Assembly: GCA_030425385.1 (NCBI GenBank)
Contig: JAUIAH010000029.1
Coordinates: 1-64,000 of the forward strand
Length of the DNA: 64,000 nucleotides
Source: Verrucomicrobiia bacterium
GTDB taxonomy: Bacteria; Verrucomicrobiota; Verrucomicrobiia; Verrucomicrobiales; DEV007
Direction: 5' to 3'
The notes beneath the pieces were generated by a model. That model did no database searches. It was not told the DNA's origin and was given only the letters and a program-made list of their open reading frames with translations. Of this stretch, positions 17,035 through 26,269 are shown in pieces. A program made the translations under genes and the position numbers. Within the stretch, counting starts at the first letter, position 1, and the number at the start of each line of letters is the position of its first letter.

Positions 17035-18312
17035 ATGTTTACCAAGAGCCTCTCAATTCTAACAGTTTCATTGGTGGCGTCCATGTCAGCCGATGCTGGC
17101 ACCGAAAGCTATGGCAAGACGCCCATGGCTCCTCCAATGGATGCACCCGATCCCAGCTACACCAGCTTCTGCGATTTCTTTGAGACCGGCGGCACGCTGT
17201 ATTCCAATAGCGAGCATCCACTCATTCAGGAATTCAAGATCTTCGGGCGCTTACAGTATCAGTTATCCACCTTGGATGGAGAGGACTCATTTGGGGATGA
17301 TGTGGGGTATGACACGGATGAGTTCCGCCGGACGCGTTTCGGGGCCAGCATGAAGCTCCTGAAGCATCTGAAGATTTCTGCTGAGTTCGAGGATGTGGTC
17401 GTGGATAACGTGCCGCGTGGCGGCGATCGCGATCTTGATTTGGCGCAACTTTGGCACGCCTATGCGGTGCTGGATTTGAAAGGGGCTTTCCAGCTTTCGG
17501 GCGTGGATGGGTTGAAGATCGGCTATGGACGCCGCGAAGTGAATGTGGCGGAAGAATGGAACGTGTCTTCCAAGAAGATCCGGACGATCGAGCGCTCGGC
17601 CATTGCAAATAAGATTTGGCCGCATGACAACCTCTTCTCGAATCCCGTGGGCTTATGGCTCGAAGGAGAGCAAGGGCTCCTGGCGTGGGAGGTTGGTGTG
17701 TTCTCCACGACGACGGATGAGTGGTTTGCGGGGTGGGATGATGGGCAGCTTTATTACATCAATCTCCAGTATGACTTCAGTGATCGGACAGGCTTGGAGG
17801 GTTCGGACCTGATCCTGGCCGGATTCTATCAAGATGCGGACCTGGATGAAGAGCGCTTGGCCGGCGGTGTCGAATGGGCCTCCTCGCTGGGATTGCGTTT
17901 CGCCCAAGACCGCTGGGCGCTGGCCCTGAATGGGGTGGTGGGCGACAACGGCGAGCAAAGCAATCCTGCCCGTGAGGGCACCTTCTGGGGAGTGGTCGTG
18001 TCGCCGAGCTATTGGCTCATCAAGGATCGCCTCGAAGGCGTTCTCCAGTATCAATACCAGGGTTCAGAAGAAGACCAGGGCGTCCGAATCAACAGCCGCT
18101 ATGTCCGTCGAGCCGCATCAACGGGCGATGCCGTCCTCATCAATGGAGGGCGAGGCGATGAACATCACTCGTTCTACGCAGGACTCAGCTATTATATCTG
18201 CGGGCATCATCTGAAACTGATGGGCGGAGTGGAATACAACGACATCAGCAGTGATGGCACACAGGTCTTTGAAGGCTGGATGGGCCACCTCGGATTGCGC
18301 ACCTATTTCTAG
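17035..18312 (+). CDS. Phosphate-selective porin O/P-like outer-membrane protein
   Basis: 425 residues from the ATG at 17035, which begins a signal peptide (MFTKSLSILTVSLVASMSADA); the frame is open upstream to a GTG at 16909 without a signal. The mature part has the alternating pattern of a beta-barrel and the OprP/OprO landmarks: 'RRTRFGASMKLLKHLKISAEFE', 'LKIGYGRREVN', 'WLEGEQGLLAWEVGVFS' and a C-terminal strand ending in Phe (GHLGLRTYF), the usual outer-membrane signature. It probably forms an anion channel, with phosphate the commonest substrate in the family, though no pho-box-like repeat is obvious upstream. Confidence 0.87.
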   Translation: MFTKSLSILTVSLVASMSADAGTESYGKTPMAPPMDAPDPSYTSFCDFFETGGTLYSNSEHPLIQEFKIFGRLQYQLSTLDGEDSFGDDVGYDTDEFRRTRFGASMKLLKHLKISAEFEDVVVDNVPRGGDRDLDLAQLWHAYAVLDLKGAFQLSGVDGLKIGYGRREVNVAEEWNVSSKKIRTIERSAIANKIWPHDNLFSNPVGLWLEGEQGLLAWEVGVFSTTTDEWFAGWDDGQLYYINLQYDFSDRTGLEGSDLILAGFYQDADLDEERLAGGVEWASSLGLRFAQDRWALALNGVVGDNGEQSNPAREGTFWGVVVSPSYWLIKDRLEGVLQYQYQGSEEDQGVRINSRYVRRAASTGDAVLINGGRGDEHHSFYAGLSYYICGHHLKLMGGVEYNDISSDGTQVFEGWMGHLGLRTYF

Positions 18313-18389
18313 GCTCACGGCGAGTTCCCGGACCAGAAATTCACCTCTTTACAAGGAAACGGGGCTGCTCCATACTCCGCGCTCGAATC

Positions 18390-18923
18390 ATGCTCGGCGT
18401 TCTTACCACTATCCTCACCGTCATTCTCGTCTTCATCTGCGTGCTCATGTCACTCGTGATCATGATGCAGCGTCCCAAGCAAGAGGGCCTCGGTGCCGCC
18501 TTTGGAGGCGGAATCGCAGATCGCATGCTGGGATCGGGAACCACGGATTTCTTGCAACGTTCCACCGTGATCATGGGCGTTCTCTTCTTTGTGCTTTCCT
18601 TCACGATCGCCACGCTCATGGCCTACGACCGCAGCGCAGCCCGCGCTTCCAATGTGGACAGCCTGAAAGGGCGCGTGCAGCAGGAGGAAGGCGCGACCCC
18701 TGCAGATTCGACTCCTGGAGTTCCCGCCCCTGCCGAAGGTGAGGGTGCTGGCGATCCGGCTCCTGGGATCGGGAATGCGCCTGACGCGGAAGACGATCCC
18801 GCCCCTGCGGAAGGAGAGGGCGATGCCGATGCCGATCCTGCTGAGGAGGGCGATGCGGCTGAGCCTGCTGGCGACGAAGAAACAGCGGAAGAAGACGCTA
18901 CGGAGGAGACTCCAGAGTCCTAA
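18390..18923 (+). CDS. secG: Preprotein translocase subunit SecG with an acidic C-terminal tail
   Basis: 177 residues. The first 80 are SecG: a helix (LTTILTVILVFICVLMSLVIMMQ), the cytoplasmic loop GLGAAFGGGIADRMLGSGTTDFLQRST and a second helix (VIMGVLFFVLSFTIATLMAY). The remaining 95 residues are low-complexity Ala/Asp/Glu/Pro/Gly, very acidic and probably disordered; such tails are seen on SecG in several PVC bacteria. SecG assists the SecYE channel. The glycosyltransferase gene starts 45 bases downstream. Confidence 0.93.
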   Translation: MLGVLTTILTVILVFICVLMSLVIMMQRPKQEGLGAAFGGGIADRMLGSGTTDFLQRSTVIMGVLFFVLSFTIATLMAYDRSAARASNVDSLKGRVQQEEGATPADSTPGVPAPAEGEGAGDPAPGIGNAPDAEDDPAPAEGEGDADADPAEEGDAAEPAGDEETAEEDATEETPES

Positions 18924-18968
18924 AGGCGCCTGGTCGACCTCGTCTTGGCGAGGTGTCCTGTTGTTCCG

Positions 18969-20717
18969 ATGAAGTGGCTCTCTGGTTTCGGCAGAAAGGT
19001 TGGGGAACTATTATCGGGAGATGAAGAGACGGCGGATATCCGTCGTCACCGCGAACGCGTTGTCACGGCCGGGTTGACGCGCATCCTTGAGGCGTCGCCT
19101 GACAAAGCAACCCTTCGGGCGGTCTTGGAGAAACAGCGCGAGATCGATGCGCTGCACCGTCAGCTAGCGGAGGATGCCTCGCGGTTCGATGTCGACAGCG
19201 TGGCATTCGATGGGCTCAGTCATCTCAAGGCGTTCCAGAAAGCGCAGGACGGCTATATCTTGGTGTATGTGCAAGGGTTCGCCAAAGGCCTTTTGCAACA
19301 GCTCATCCAACAGGCGACGCCCATCGTCAGTGTGGTCTTCGAGACGCACGAGGATCCTTCCGCGCACCGGTCGGTGCTGGAGCGCGGGCACGGCCTCGCC
19401 TTTCCTCTGCCCTTCTTTCCTGAAGACGAGGACGCCGCTCTCGGCGAATTCTTCGGTCAACTCACGGCTTTCTCTACCAAAGCTGCCACGTTCGCGCTGG
19501 AGAATCAGGCCCCTCTGCTACCCATCTGGTTCCGGCTAGAGGAGGGCACGGTGACGATGGAGATCGCTCCAGCCGTCGAAGGCGATACGGTCGAGAGCCT
19601 GGCATTGTCCCTAGGAAATTTCTTTGAGAAACGCATCCGGCACTCGCCAGCTGAGATGGATTGGGAAGCCGACTGTTGGTTCCCGCCCATCCGTCGCGTG
19701 TTGCCCAGCCGCTTCCCGTGGCCGCTCCTCCTTCCCGAGGGGCGCGAACGGAGTGCGGTGGCTCCCTTTGACATCCTTGTCAGGGTGCCCGACACGGTCC
19801 GAGAAGCCTGCCTTGCCGTCCCCGCCGTGCGGGCCCTCAAGCAGGGGCGCCCAGACGTCCGCCTCACCCTAGTGACCATTCCTGAAATGACGTCATTCTG
19901 GGCGCGCATCAATCGGGATGTCCTGGCCCTGGGAGATGAATCGCAAACAGTCTTTCCGTTAGGCGTGATGTTGAATCGCGAGAAGCGTGCCTTCACCGAT
20001 CTCAAGCCCTACACGATTGATCGCCTCGTCGGCATGCAGAGCCATCCCATGGCGGACAGTTTCGATGAGATCCTCAACATGCCGCGCAAGCTCGGTCCCC
20101 CCGAGCATCGTCATCGCACCTATCTCCGAGTGCCTCAACGGATGGGAGCAGCGGTCGAGAAAGTGCCTGCCTTGCGGCTCCCTATCATTGCTCCAATAGC
20201 GAACTCCGCGGAGACGCCAGGCTTCGTGGCCGTCGCCCCAGGCAGCGCCGACGGCGATACCTACGCCTGGCCTACGGAGCGCTTCGTCCAGGTCATCCAG
20301 TCCTTTCAAGAGCAGTCACCAACCCTGGAATGGAAGATCATACTCTTGCCAGACGCGCCATGTGAAGAGTGGGATGCCGTCTCCCAGTTCCCCAACGTGT
20401 CTGTGATCGGGAGTCCGCCGGACGTGGATGGGAAACTCGATCTCTTGCAGGGAGGTCAATTGATCATCGCCAATGACAACGATCTGCTGCAACTGGCGAC
20501 CACCTGTTACAGCATGCCTAGCATTGCCATCTACGGCCCTAGCGAACCAATCGAAACCGCACCCATCTCCAAGGGAGCGCTAACGCTACGCAAACACGTG
20601 GAGTGCACACCCTGTTTCCTCAGGGATTGCCCCCTCGACCACCGCTGCATGACCGCCATCGAAGTCGACGAGGTTCTCGCCGCCATCGAGAGCCTTGCGA
20701 GCGATGGCGATTCGTAA
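18969..20717 (+). CDS. Two-domain protein: degenerate LpxL-type acyltransferase plus GT9 heptosyltransferase-like domain
   Basis: 582 residues from the ATG at 18969. The C-terminal half is a GT9 glycosyltransferase of the ADP-heptose:LPS type: DILVRVPDTVREACLAVPAVRALKQGRPD, a Rossmann segment 'GFVAVAPGSADG', and the family's end pattern NDNDLLQLATTCYSMPSIAIYGPSEP followed by CTPC...CPLDHRCM. The N-terminal 270 residues resemble the lipid A acyltransferase fold (LENQAPLLPIWFRLEEGTVTMEIAPAVE and FFEKRIRHSPAEMDW), but the catalytic H-x4-D/E is not present where GYILVYVQGFAKG aligns. It probably adds a sugar to LPS core or a similar glycolipid. Confidence 0.8.
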   Translation: MKWLSGFGRKVGELLSGDEETADIRRHRERVVTAGLTRILEASPDKATLRAVLEKQREIDALHRQLAEDASRFDVDSVAFDGLSHLKAFQKAQDGYILVYVQGFAKGLLQQLIQQATPIVSVVFETHEDPSAHRSVLERGHGLAFPLPFFPEDEDAALGEFFGQLTAFSTKAATFALENQAPLLPIWFRLEEGTVTMEIAPAVEGDTVESLALSLGNFFEKRIRHSPAEMDWEADCWFPPIRRVLPSRFPWPLLLPEGRERSAVAPFDILVRVPDTVREACLAVPAVRALKQGRPDVRLTLVTIPEMTSFWARINRDVLALGDESQTVFPLGVMLNREKRAFTDLKPYTIDRLVGMQSHPMADSFDEILNMPRKLGPPEHRHRTYLRVPQRMGAAVEKVPALRLPIIAPIANSAETPGFVAVAPGSADGDTYAWPTERFVQVIQSFQEQSPTLEWKIILLPDAPCEEWDAVSQFPNVSVIGSPPDVDGKLDLLQGGQLIIANDNDLLQLATTCYSMPSIAIYGPSEPIETAPISKGALTLRKHVECTPCFLRDCPLDHRCMTAIEVDEVLAAIESLASDGDS

Positions 20718-20728
20718 CAAGATCAATC

Positions 20729-21445
20729 TCAATAACGCCAATCCACGTGGCGCACGGGCAATCGATTGAGTGTTTCTTGGTAGAGCTTCCAATTGGGGAG
20801 GTGGCGCGTCATCACGGCGTGGAAGCGTGCGTTGTGCGTCGGCTCTAGGAGATGCGCCATCTCATGGACGACCAAGTATTCGAGGCAAATCGGCGGCTTC
20901 TTGGCGAGGTCCGTGTTCAGGCGGATGGTGCCCGCGTGGTGATTGCAACTTCCCCATTTCGTCCGCATCTGTCGCACGTAGAATCGATTCACCTGCACGC
21001 CCATGCGTTTCTCCCACTTGGCGACCAGCGGTGGGACCGCTTCTCTGAGCAACGAACGGTACCAGGCGTCGAGCAGCTTCTCGCGTTTCACTGCATCCGT
21101 TCCAGGGCGGACTTGCATGTGGAGTCGCTGGTGACTGAGCTCAATACACGGAGCTTGGTTGGCTTCGGTGAGGGTAAGCAAATAACGCTTTCCCCAAACG
21201 TAATGGCTTTCGCGCTCAAGGAACTCGCGTTTGGTCTCCCGATCCTGCCCAGCGACTTTGGCTTGCTCTTTGCGAATCCATTCCAGTTTGGAAATGGCGT
21301 AGACCCGGATGGTATCCAGCTTCATGCTGCTGGGAGCGGAAATGCGCACGGCTCCGGTGGGTGGGTAGACGCTGAGATGGACGTTCTTGATGTCCTTCTG
21401 CAGCACATCGACCGTCATGTCTCCCAGGTTGAGCGTGGTGCGCAT
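20729..21445 (-). CDS. YgjP/SprT-like zinc metallopeptidase (DUF45)
   Basis: 238 residues from the ATG at 21445 (MRTTLNLGDMTVDVLQKDI). The DUF45 signature is complete: 'RQMRTKWGSCNHHAGTIRLN' and the zinc site HEMAHLLEPTHNARFHAVM (HExxH plus downstream His). Homologues commonly lie directly behind hsdR of type I restriction systems; here the start is 7 bases after the stop of an hsdR remnant, so this gene is the intact survivor of a decayed locus. The biochemical role of these proteins is not established. Confidence 0.9.
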   Translation of the reverse strand: MRTTLNLGDMTVDVLQKDIKNVHLSVYPPTGAVRISAPSSMKLDTIRVYAISKLEWIRKEQAKVAGQDRETKREFLERESHYVWGKRYLLTLTEANQAPCIELSHQRLHMQVRPGTDAVKREKLLDAWYRSLLREAVPPLVAKWEKRMGVQVNRFYVRQMRTKWGSCNHHAGTIRLNTDLAKKPPICLEYLVVHEMAHLLEPTHNARFHAVMTRHLPNWKLYQETLNRLPVRHVDWRY

Positions 21446-21452
21446 GCTTCTG

Positions 21453-21930
21453 TTAGTAATCGGGATGTTGTTCGATGATCGCGAAGATGCGTTCCACCTC
21501 GTCATCGTCATCGTTCAGCAGCGGAAGAAGGGCTCGCTTGATCACGTTCTCCTTCGCTTGCACGCCGCGGAAGCCATCGGGACGCATGCGTTTCACCGTT
21601 TGATCAATCTCCACAACGAGCTTGAGAATGGATGCGTCTGATTGCTCGGCGGATGATCTCGCGCAGTTCCAGGTATTGCGTGTTCTGCTGTTTCAGATGC
21701 ACGCACTCGGCGGCGTAGTAGTCGGCGGTTTCCAGCTCATCGGCCAGATTGGCGTAGGCGCGGATCAGACTGTCGGTGGGGATCTGTTGTTGCCGCAGAA
21801 ATAGTGCAAGTGTTGGAGTTCCCCTTTGGGCGGCTCCACAGGTTCACAGAGCAATGTGAGGTTTTCCAGTGCCGTTCTTTGCCCTTCTTCAACCGCTTTT
21901 GCAGCAGGACCTCGGTTCTCTTCGCCGGAT
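21453..21930 (-). pseudogene. Remnant of type I restriction endonuclease subunit HsdR (C-terminus)
   Basis: Three minus-strand reading frames in succession code the end of HsdR: 'TALENLTLLCEPVEPPKGEL' residues near 21900-21810, then 'SLIRAYANLADELETADYY' near 21770-21710, then 'VKRMRPDGFRGVQAKENVIK' to a TAA at 21453. At least two frameshifts separate them, and the first 800 or more residues (nuclease and helicase domains) are absent. The blocks match the conserved C-terminal region of HsdR in the right order. No hsdM or hsdS is present. Alternative: sequencing errors could explain the shifts but not the missing bulk. Confidence 0.82.
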
Positions 21931-21978
21931 CATTGTTCCTCCGTTTCTTGCTTCCGCCTCTTTCGTTTCTCACGACTC

Positions 21979-24000
21979 TTAGAAGCCTATGCTGGCACTT
22001 TCTTCAAAATCCTCATTGTCGTCAAAAACCATCGCTCGGTAAAACCGCCGCCCCCCAGGCTCTTCATCGACGACGGTCGTGACGCCTTCGTCATTGTAGA
22101 AGGTCACTCCGGAATCCCAATGCCGGAGATCCTCACTGGTTTGCACCTCGACAGAAGCGCCAATCTCTGATCGCACCTCTAGTTCAGCTTTTCCTTGGGC
22201 GTTCATTCGGATCATCCGCATCTCAAGATGGCCTGGTTCCAATTCATAGGGATTGGGTGCTTTTGCCGCTTCCAAGTTTTTGAAAGCGATAGGTGTAGGA
22301 GTAGCGATGTTCAAGGCCAATACGAATGGGAAAGCATTGGGGGGCCGCTCCATGGCGATGGTGGAAAAGGTCTGACCATCGGTGAGAAGAGGTTCTTCTC
22401 CGGTAGCCAAGTCGAGATCACTACTTATCTCGACGCGACGACCATCAATCTGCAGGATCGATGAATCATCTGCCGACCAATCGCCGAGAATCAAATCGGC
22501 TTTGTCATCAGTCAAAACAAGCCCCTCATCATACGTGAATTCGAAGGCTTGGCTCGAGAAGCCGTCAACGATGGCGATTGAACGTTGCTGGGCATTGGGA
22601 TGGGCATAAACCACGACCAGATAATAGGCCTGTGGTAGAAAGTCTTCGCTTGCGGTCGCAGAAATGGAGAACGTCAAAGGGCCTTGACTGTCCTCACGCT
22701 CAAGCAAGGCACGATAGAACTCACTGGTGGCGTGCACGCGAAAAGCGGTCTGTCCTTCTGGCGAAATGGCTGCGACTTTGAAGCGGTCACCTTCATAAAC
22801 AGATTCTCCAAAGCGAACCTCAGGCGCCTCGGGATAATCATCCTCAGCCTGGCCGAGGATGTAGAGATTGGCTTGTTGAATACTGGCACCGTCTGGCAAA
22901 GACACAGACGCGACGGCACCTGCCTCAAGTTCACCTTGAGCCACGCGAAGGTCTCCACGAAGATTACCAAGGTATTCGGCTGAGATTTCCTTAGCCTGAT
23001 AGAGGCCAGGCCCTTCGGGCGTTGCGAGTACCTTTCCGTTTCTTCCCAGCCGCATGCTGCCACCGGAAACAGGTTGCATGTTGCTGTCGAAAAAGCGAAC
23101 GGCTTTCAGTTGGAAAGTGTTGGTGAGATCGGCAAACGCAGACCCGGCGCCAAAAAGTTCGCCTTCTAAGTAAAACATCGTCCGAATCTCAAAACTGTAG
23201 TTTGGGAGAACCGCGAACGGCTCGGAAGCAATTGTCACCGTTTGGGTCGACCTGCCAGGGCCCCGAAAGTCGCCATTCTGAGAGCCCTCATCAATCACTT
23301 CTCGTTGTTGCATGAGCGGCTCATCGTCTTCACTGTCTTCACCCGTTTCCAAATCGATTATCGCTCGCTTGAGGTAGCTATTTCGCGTGATCTTGTAGGA
23401 AGCTTGATAATGCGCAAGGGACCGTGTGTGTGAGGATCGGTGTTCCGCGTAGTTCTCGGCGTGCGTTTCCCAGTAAAGCACCGTGTAGAGCGGTTGGTCT
23501 GGGGCGATCTCCCAGAGCGGATTGTCAAAAGACACGGAAAGATGATCCTGGATCACATAATCGCAGTAGGAAGCGATGGCAGCCGTCCGACCGTATACCC
23601 GTTGCTCTTCTTCGGGGATCTTGACTAACAGCGATCCCTGCAACCCGACACTTCGATCCGCCGCGTTAAGATGAATCCCTGCCCAAGCATAGCGGTCCCC
23701 GACTCCTTGATTCCGGTCCCAATCCCAAAACTCGACTCGATTATCCACAGTCTCCATGGCGTTAATGTTTCCAGGACCATAGAGTTTGGTGAAAATGAGA
23801 TCTTCAACTAGGGGAAGCGGATCACTCTTAACACTGCCATCGTCGAGCACTCGGTAGGCGCTGACGTCGACTTGCGCCGATGAGAGCGACCAATGCTTGG
23901 TTTGACCAACTTCAGCTCCACCTAAGCTAAATGTCGTTTCTCCATCGCTAAATATCGTTGTTAGAAACAATAGCGAAAATGCAATACGTGATGAGTTCAT
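21979..24000 (-). CDS. Secreted protein, paralogue of the upstream exoprotein, with C-terminal FYRA module
   Basis: 673 residues with a signal peptide (MNSSRIAFSLLFLTTIFSDG). No enzyme motif is visible. Residues about 375-480 resemble the repeat of the next gene upstream ('AYYLVVVYAHPNAQQRSIAIVDGF' against 'HGTALVVIYSHPDEKERLIIL'), a beta-rich extracellular domain seen in DUF3344/DUF11-type surface proteins. Near the end is the verrucomicrobial module 'ASVEVQTSEDLRHW ... GRRFYRA', followed by an acidic tail. The ATG at 24000 is 34 bases after the stop of the upstream gene on the same strand, with no recognisable promoter between, so it is probably transcribed with it. Confidence 0.78.
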   Translation of the reverse strand: MNSSRIAFSLLFLTTIFSDGETTFSLGGAEVGQTKHWSLSSAQVDVSAYRVLDDGSVKSDPLPLVEDLIFTKLYGPGNINAMETVDNRVEFWDWDRNQGVGDRYAWAGIHLNAADRSVGLQGSLLVKIPEEEQRVYGRTAAIASYCDYVIQDHLSVSFDNPLWEIAPDQPLYTVLYWETHAENYAEHRSSHTRSLAHYQASYKITRNSYLKRAIIDLETGEDSEDDEPLMQQREVIDEGSQNGDFRGPGRSTQTVTIASEPFAVLPNYSFEIRTMFYLEGELFGAGSAFADLTNTFQLKAVRFFDSNMQPVSGGSMRLGRNGKVLATPEGPGLYQAKEISAEYLGNLRGDLRVAQGELEAGAVASVSLPDGASIQQANLYILGQAEDDYPEAPEVRFGESVYEGDRFKVAAISPEGQTAFRVHATSEFYRALLEREDSQGPLTFSISATASEDFLPQAYYLVVVYAHPNAQQRSIAIVDGFSSQAFEFTYDEGLVLTDDKADLILGDWSADDSSILQIDGRRVEISSDLDLATGEEPLLTDGQTFSTIAMERPPNAFPFVLALNIATPTPIAFKNLEAAKAPNPYELEPGHLEMRMIRMNAQGKAELEVRSEIGASVEVQTSEDLRHWDSGVTFYNDEGVTTVVDEEPGGRRFYRAMVFDDNEDFEESASIGF

Positions 24001-24034
24001 GATATATAGAGGTTATTGAAATTGCGTGTTCCCG

Positions 24035-26185
24035 TTAGTCACCGATGCCAACGTTCGACCCTAAGGCTCGGTGTGGCGCTGATTGTAGTGGCTCGTCAGA
24101 CGTCATGTTGATCCCAATGAAGAAGACCACATCGCTAAGGGATGGATTGCGGACCGACACTTGCAGGAGATCGAATGGCGCGGCCAAGAAGGGAGTCGGC
24201 GACCCGGGCGCGCCTTCGGCAAGATTGTAGAGTTCGTCGTCCATGGAGGCATTGCCTTCGTGATAGGCACTCGCATCGGGGTTATTGGGTTGATCGCCAA
24301 ACCCACCAATTGTGATACGCCGACCCGGCAGAGCTTCCTCGTACGCGTCATCCGCTCCCCCTGCGGCTTGGGTTAGCGTGCGTTCTCCGGCTGCCCCATT
24401 GCTGCCGATACGCACGGCAGTCGCATTGCCAAGTTGAGGGGAACTCTGATCGCTGCCAGCGATGCCGAGTGAGAGGTGCGCTTCAAACCCTGGGTCTGCT
24501 GGATCAATGGCATTCAGTGCTTCCACCGTCACCGACTCCCATGCTCGGGGCAAATTCATCCCATCGGCAAGGTATAGGGAACGCTCAGATTCGTTGGGAT
24601 GACTATAAACGACGACCAAAGCTTCGCCCTGACAACGATACCATTCCCCTTCTCCAGGAAACCACCGTTCATTCTCGACCACCGCAAACTCAATCGGCTC
24701 AGTGGCACCGTTCCCGACGCGCTCCCGCACCTGCGTGGTGACGTCGGCCCGCAAGACATCGGCTTCTTGGGCGAAACCATTGGAGCCAAAGGGATCAAGC
24801 GTGGTCCAGTCACTCCCGCCAATCAGGTGACCACTAAAGAGCAGGATCGGCGCGACCGGCATGTCCGAGAAAAGACTGCGTTCAAGAGTGCAATAGAGAA
24901 AGGCGTGCTCGACTCGGCTTCCCAATGGAATCTTAGCATGCAAAACACCATCGTTTCCCGTCGATTCACCGAGTGGCCCTTTTCCAATGGCATCGATCGA
25001 CCAGTTGCCACGGCCCTGCCAGGAAAGCACTTCGGTGAAGGCGGCGGGTCGGTATTGGTTAGGATCATCTTCAGGAACGGTCATTTCTTCTCCCGGTGTA
25101 GGGACTTGTGAGGGTGCCGCATCGGTGACGACATTGAGTCCTGCGAAGAAAAGTAAGTTCGTTTGGCGATCACTATTCCTTTGGAAGTCGAGCGTGATCA
25201 CCTGCTCACCAGAACGCACCCAGGCTTCGCCATTCGGGTCGAGTTGAGCAAGGTCATAAAGCTCATCATCCGTCCGGCTACTACGAACCGACACCAAAGT
25301 GGTATTGCTAGGATCCAATGGAGGTGCCGCGTCATCACCCTCGCCACCAACAGTGATCAGGCTTGTCGTGCCCGCTGGTCCCGTGACTCCAGCTTTAAAG
25401 CCGTCATCAGCACCGCCGGCAATCTTAGTTAGAAGCTTTCCTCCCACGCGAATCTCTGTGAAGCCGTTGCGTTCATCGCGGACTTGGTTGCTTTGGCTCG
25501 AGTTGCTGACACCCACCGACAACAAGGCTTCAAAGCCTGGAATGGTAGCGTCTAGGGGTTCTGTTAGCGGGATGGTGAGAGTTTCCCGATCCAGAGCGGC
25601 ACCATCGTTAAGGATAATCAAGCGCTCCTTCTCATCGGGATGGCTGTATATGACAACCAAGGCCGTTCCATGGGTAATGCGTCCGAGATCACCCTCAGGC
25701 AGTTTCTCAGCCAGCTCTTCGGAAAGGTCTTCCTCCTGAATCGGAAAGCGCAACAAACCCCGGGCGCCTCTGATCCTGTTCCTCAGGTATTCACTGACGT
25801 CCACCCGAAACCCAGAAAGCACGGGCGGCTTCCGTCCAACTCTAACAAATTCTTCTGGCTCAAACCAGCGCTCATCAAAGCGAATCCGAGGTCGTGCCTC
25901 TGGACCAGAACCAAGTAATTCACTCGTCGTTTGAAATCCGATGGCCGCATAAAGAAATGCGGCTTCCACCTCAGCACCTTCAGGAATGACGACTGGCAGA
26001 TGGTTGACCCATTGGCCTCCACCAACGGGATTCGAAGCCTCAACGGCAATGCCGTTAATGCTCCAGTTTCCGCGCCCCTGCCATCGGAAGGCTTCACTGA
26101 GGCCGGCGGCGTCACGATCCTGAGCGACAACACTTATGATAGGAATCCAGAGTAGCGAAAGAATGAAGAAGTAACTGTTTTTCAT
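24035..26185 (-). CDS. Secreted protein with two copies of a DUF3344-like extracellular domain
   Basis: 716 residues from the ATG at 26185 (MKNSYFFILSLLWIPIISVVAQ, a signal peptide); an upstream in-frame start at 26209 is less signal-like. Two similar halves follow: each begins with a 'LSWQGRGNWSI'/'FRWQGRGNWSI' line, has 'AFLYAAIGF'/'AFLYCTLER', 'GTALVVIYSHPDEKERLIIL'/'GEALVVVYSHPNESERSLYL', a 'GFEALLSVGVSNSSQSNQ'/'GFEAHLSLGIAGSDQSS' stretch, 'KIAGGADDGF'/'QAAGGADDAY' and a 'TDDELYDLA'/'MDDELYNLA' line. This internal duplication shows a repeating surface domain; function is unknown. An ECF-type promoter lies 26 bases upstream. Confidence 0.8.
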   Translation of the reverse strand: MKNSYFFILSLLWIPIISVVAQDRDAAGLSEAFRWQGRGNWSINGIAVEASNPVGGGQWVNHLPVVIPEGAEVEAAFLYAAIGFQTTSELLGSGPEARPRIRFDERWFEPEEFVRVGRKPPVLSGFRVDVSEYLRNRIRGARGLLRFPIQEEDLSEELAEKLPEGDLGRITHGTALVVIYSHPDEKERLIILNDGAALDRETLTIPLTEPLDATIPGFEALLSVGVSNSSQSNQVRDERNGFTEIRVGGKLLTKIAGGADDGFKAGVTGPAGTTSLITVGGEGDDAAPPLDPSNTTLVSVRSSRTDDELYDLAQLDPNGEAWVRSGEQVITLDFQRNSDRQTNLLFFAGLNVVTDAAPSQVPTPGEEMTVPEDDPNQYRPAAFTEVLSWQGRGNWSIDAIGKGPLGESTGNDGVLHAKIPLGSRVEHAFLYCTLERSLFSDMPVAPILLFSGHLIGGSDWTTLDPFGSNGFAQEADVLRADVTTQVRERVGNGATEPIEFAVVENERWFPGEGEWYRCQGEALVVVYSHPNESERSLYLADGMNLPRAWESVTVEALNAIDPADPGFEAHLSLGIAGSDQSSPQLGNATAVRIGSNGAAGERTLTQAAGGADDAYEEALPGRRITIGGFGDQPNNPDASAYHEGNASMDDELYNLAEGAPGSPTPFLAAPFDLLQVSVRNPSLSDVVFFIGINMTSDEPLQSAPHRALGSNVGIGD

Positions 26186-26211
26186 GGGAATCGAGAGGAG
26201 TTTGCCCACTC

Positions 26212-26237
26212 CTACGCAAGCGGCGTCTAGCTGTTAC
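26212..26237 (-). promoter_or_regulatory. ECF-type promoter for the 24035-26185 gene
   Basis: Reading the minus strand: GTAAC (26237-26233), 15 bases, GCGTAG (26217-26212). The hexamer ends 26 bases before the ATG. Part of the twelve-site set with identical spacing. Confidence 0.7.
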
Positions 26238-26269
26238 GAGGCAAAAACCACTTCGAAAAAACACGCGCG

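Noticed and set aside
24001-24034. Separate promoter for the 21979-24000 gene
   Set aside because: The gap has no GTAAC-N15-GCGCAG pair or other promoter; co-transcription from 26237 is simpler.
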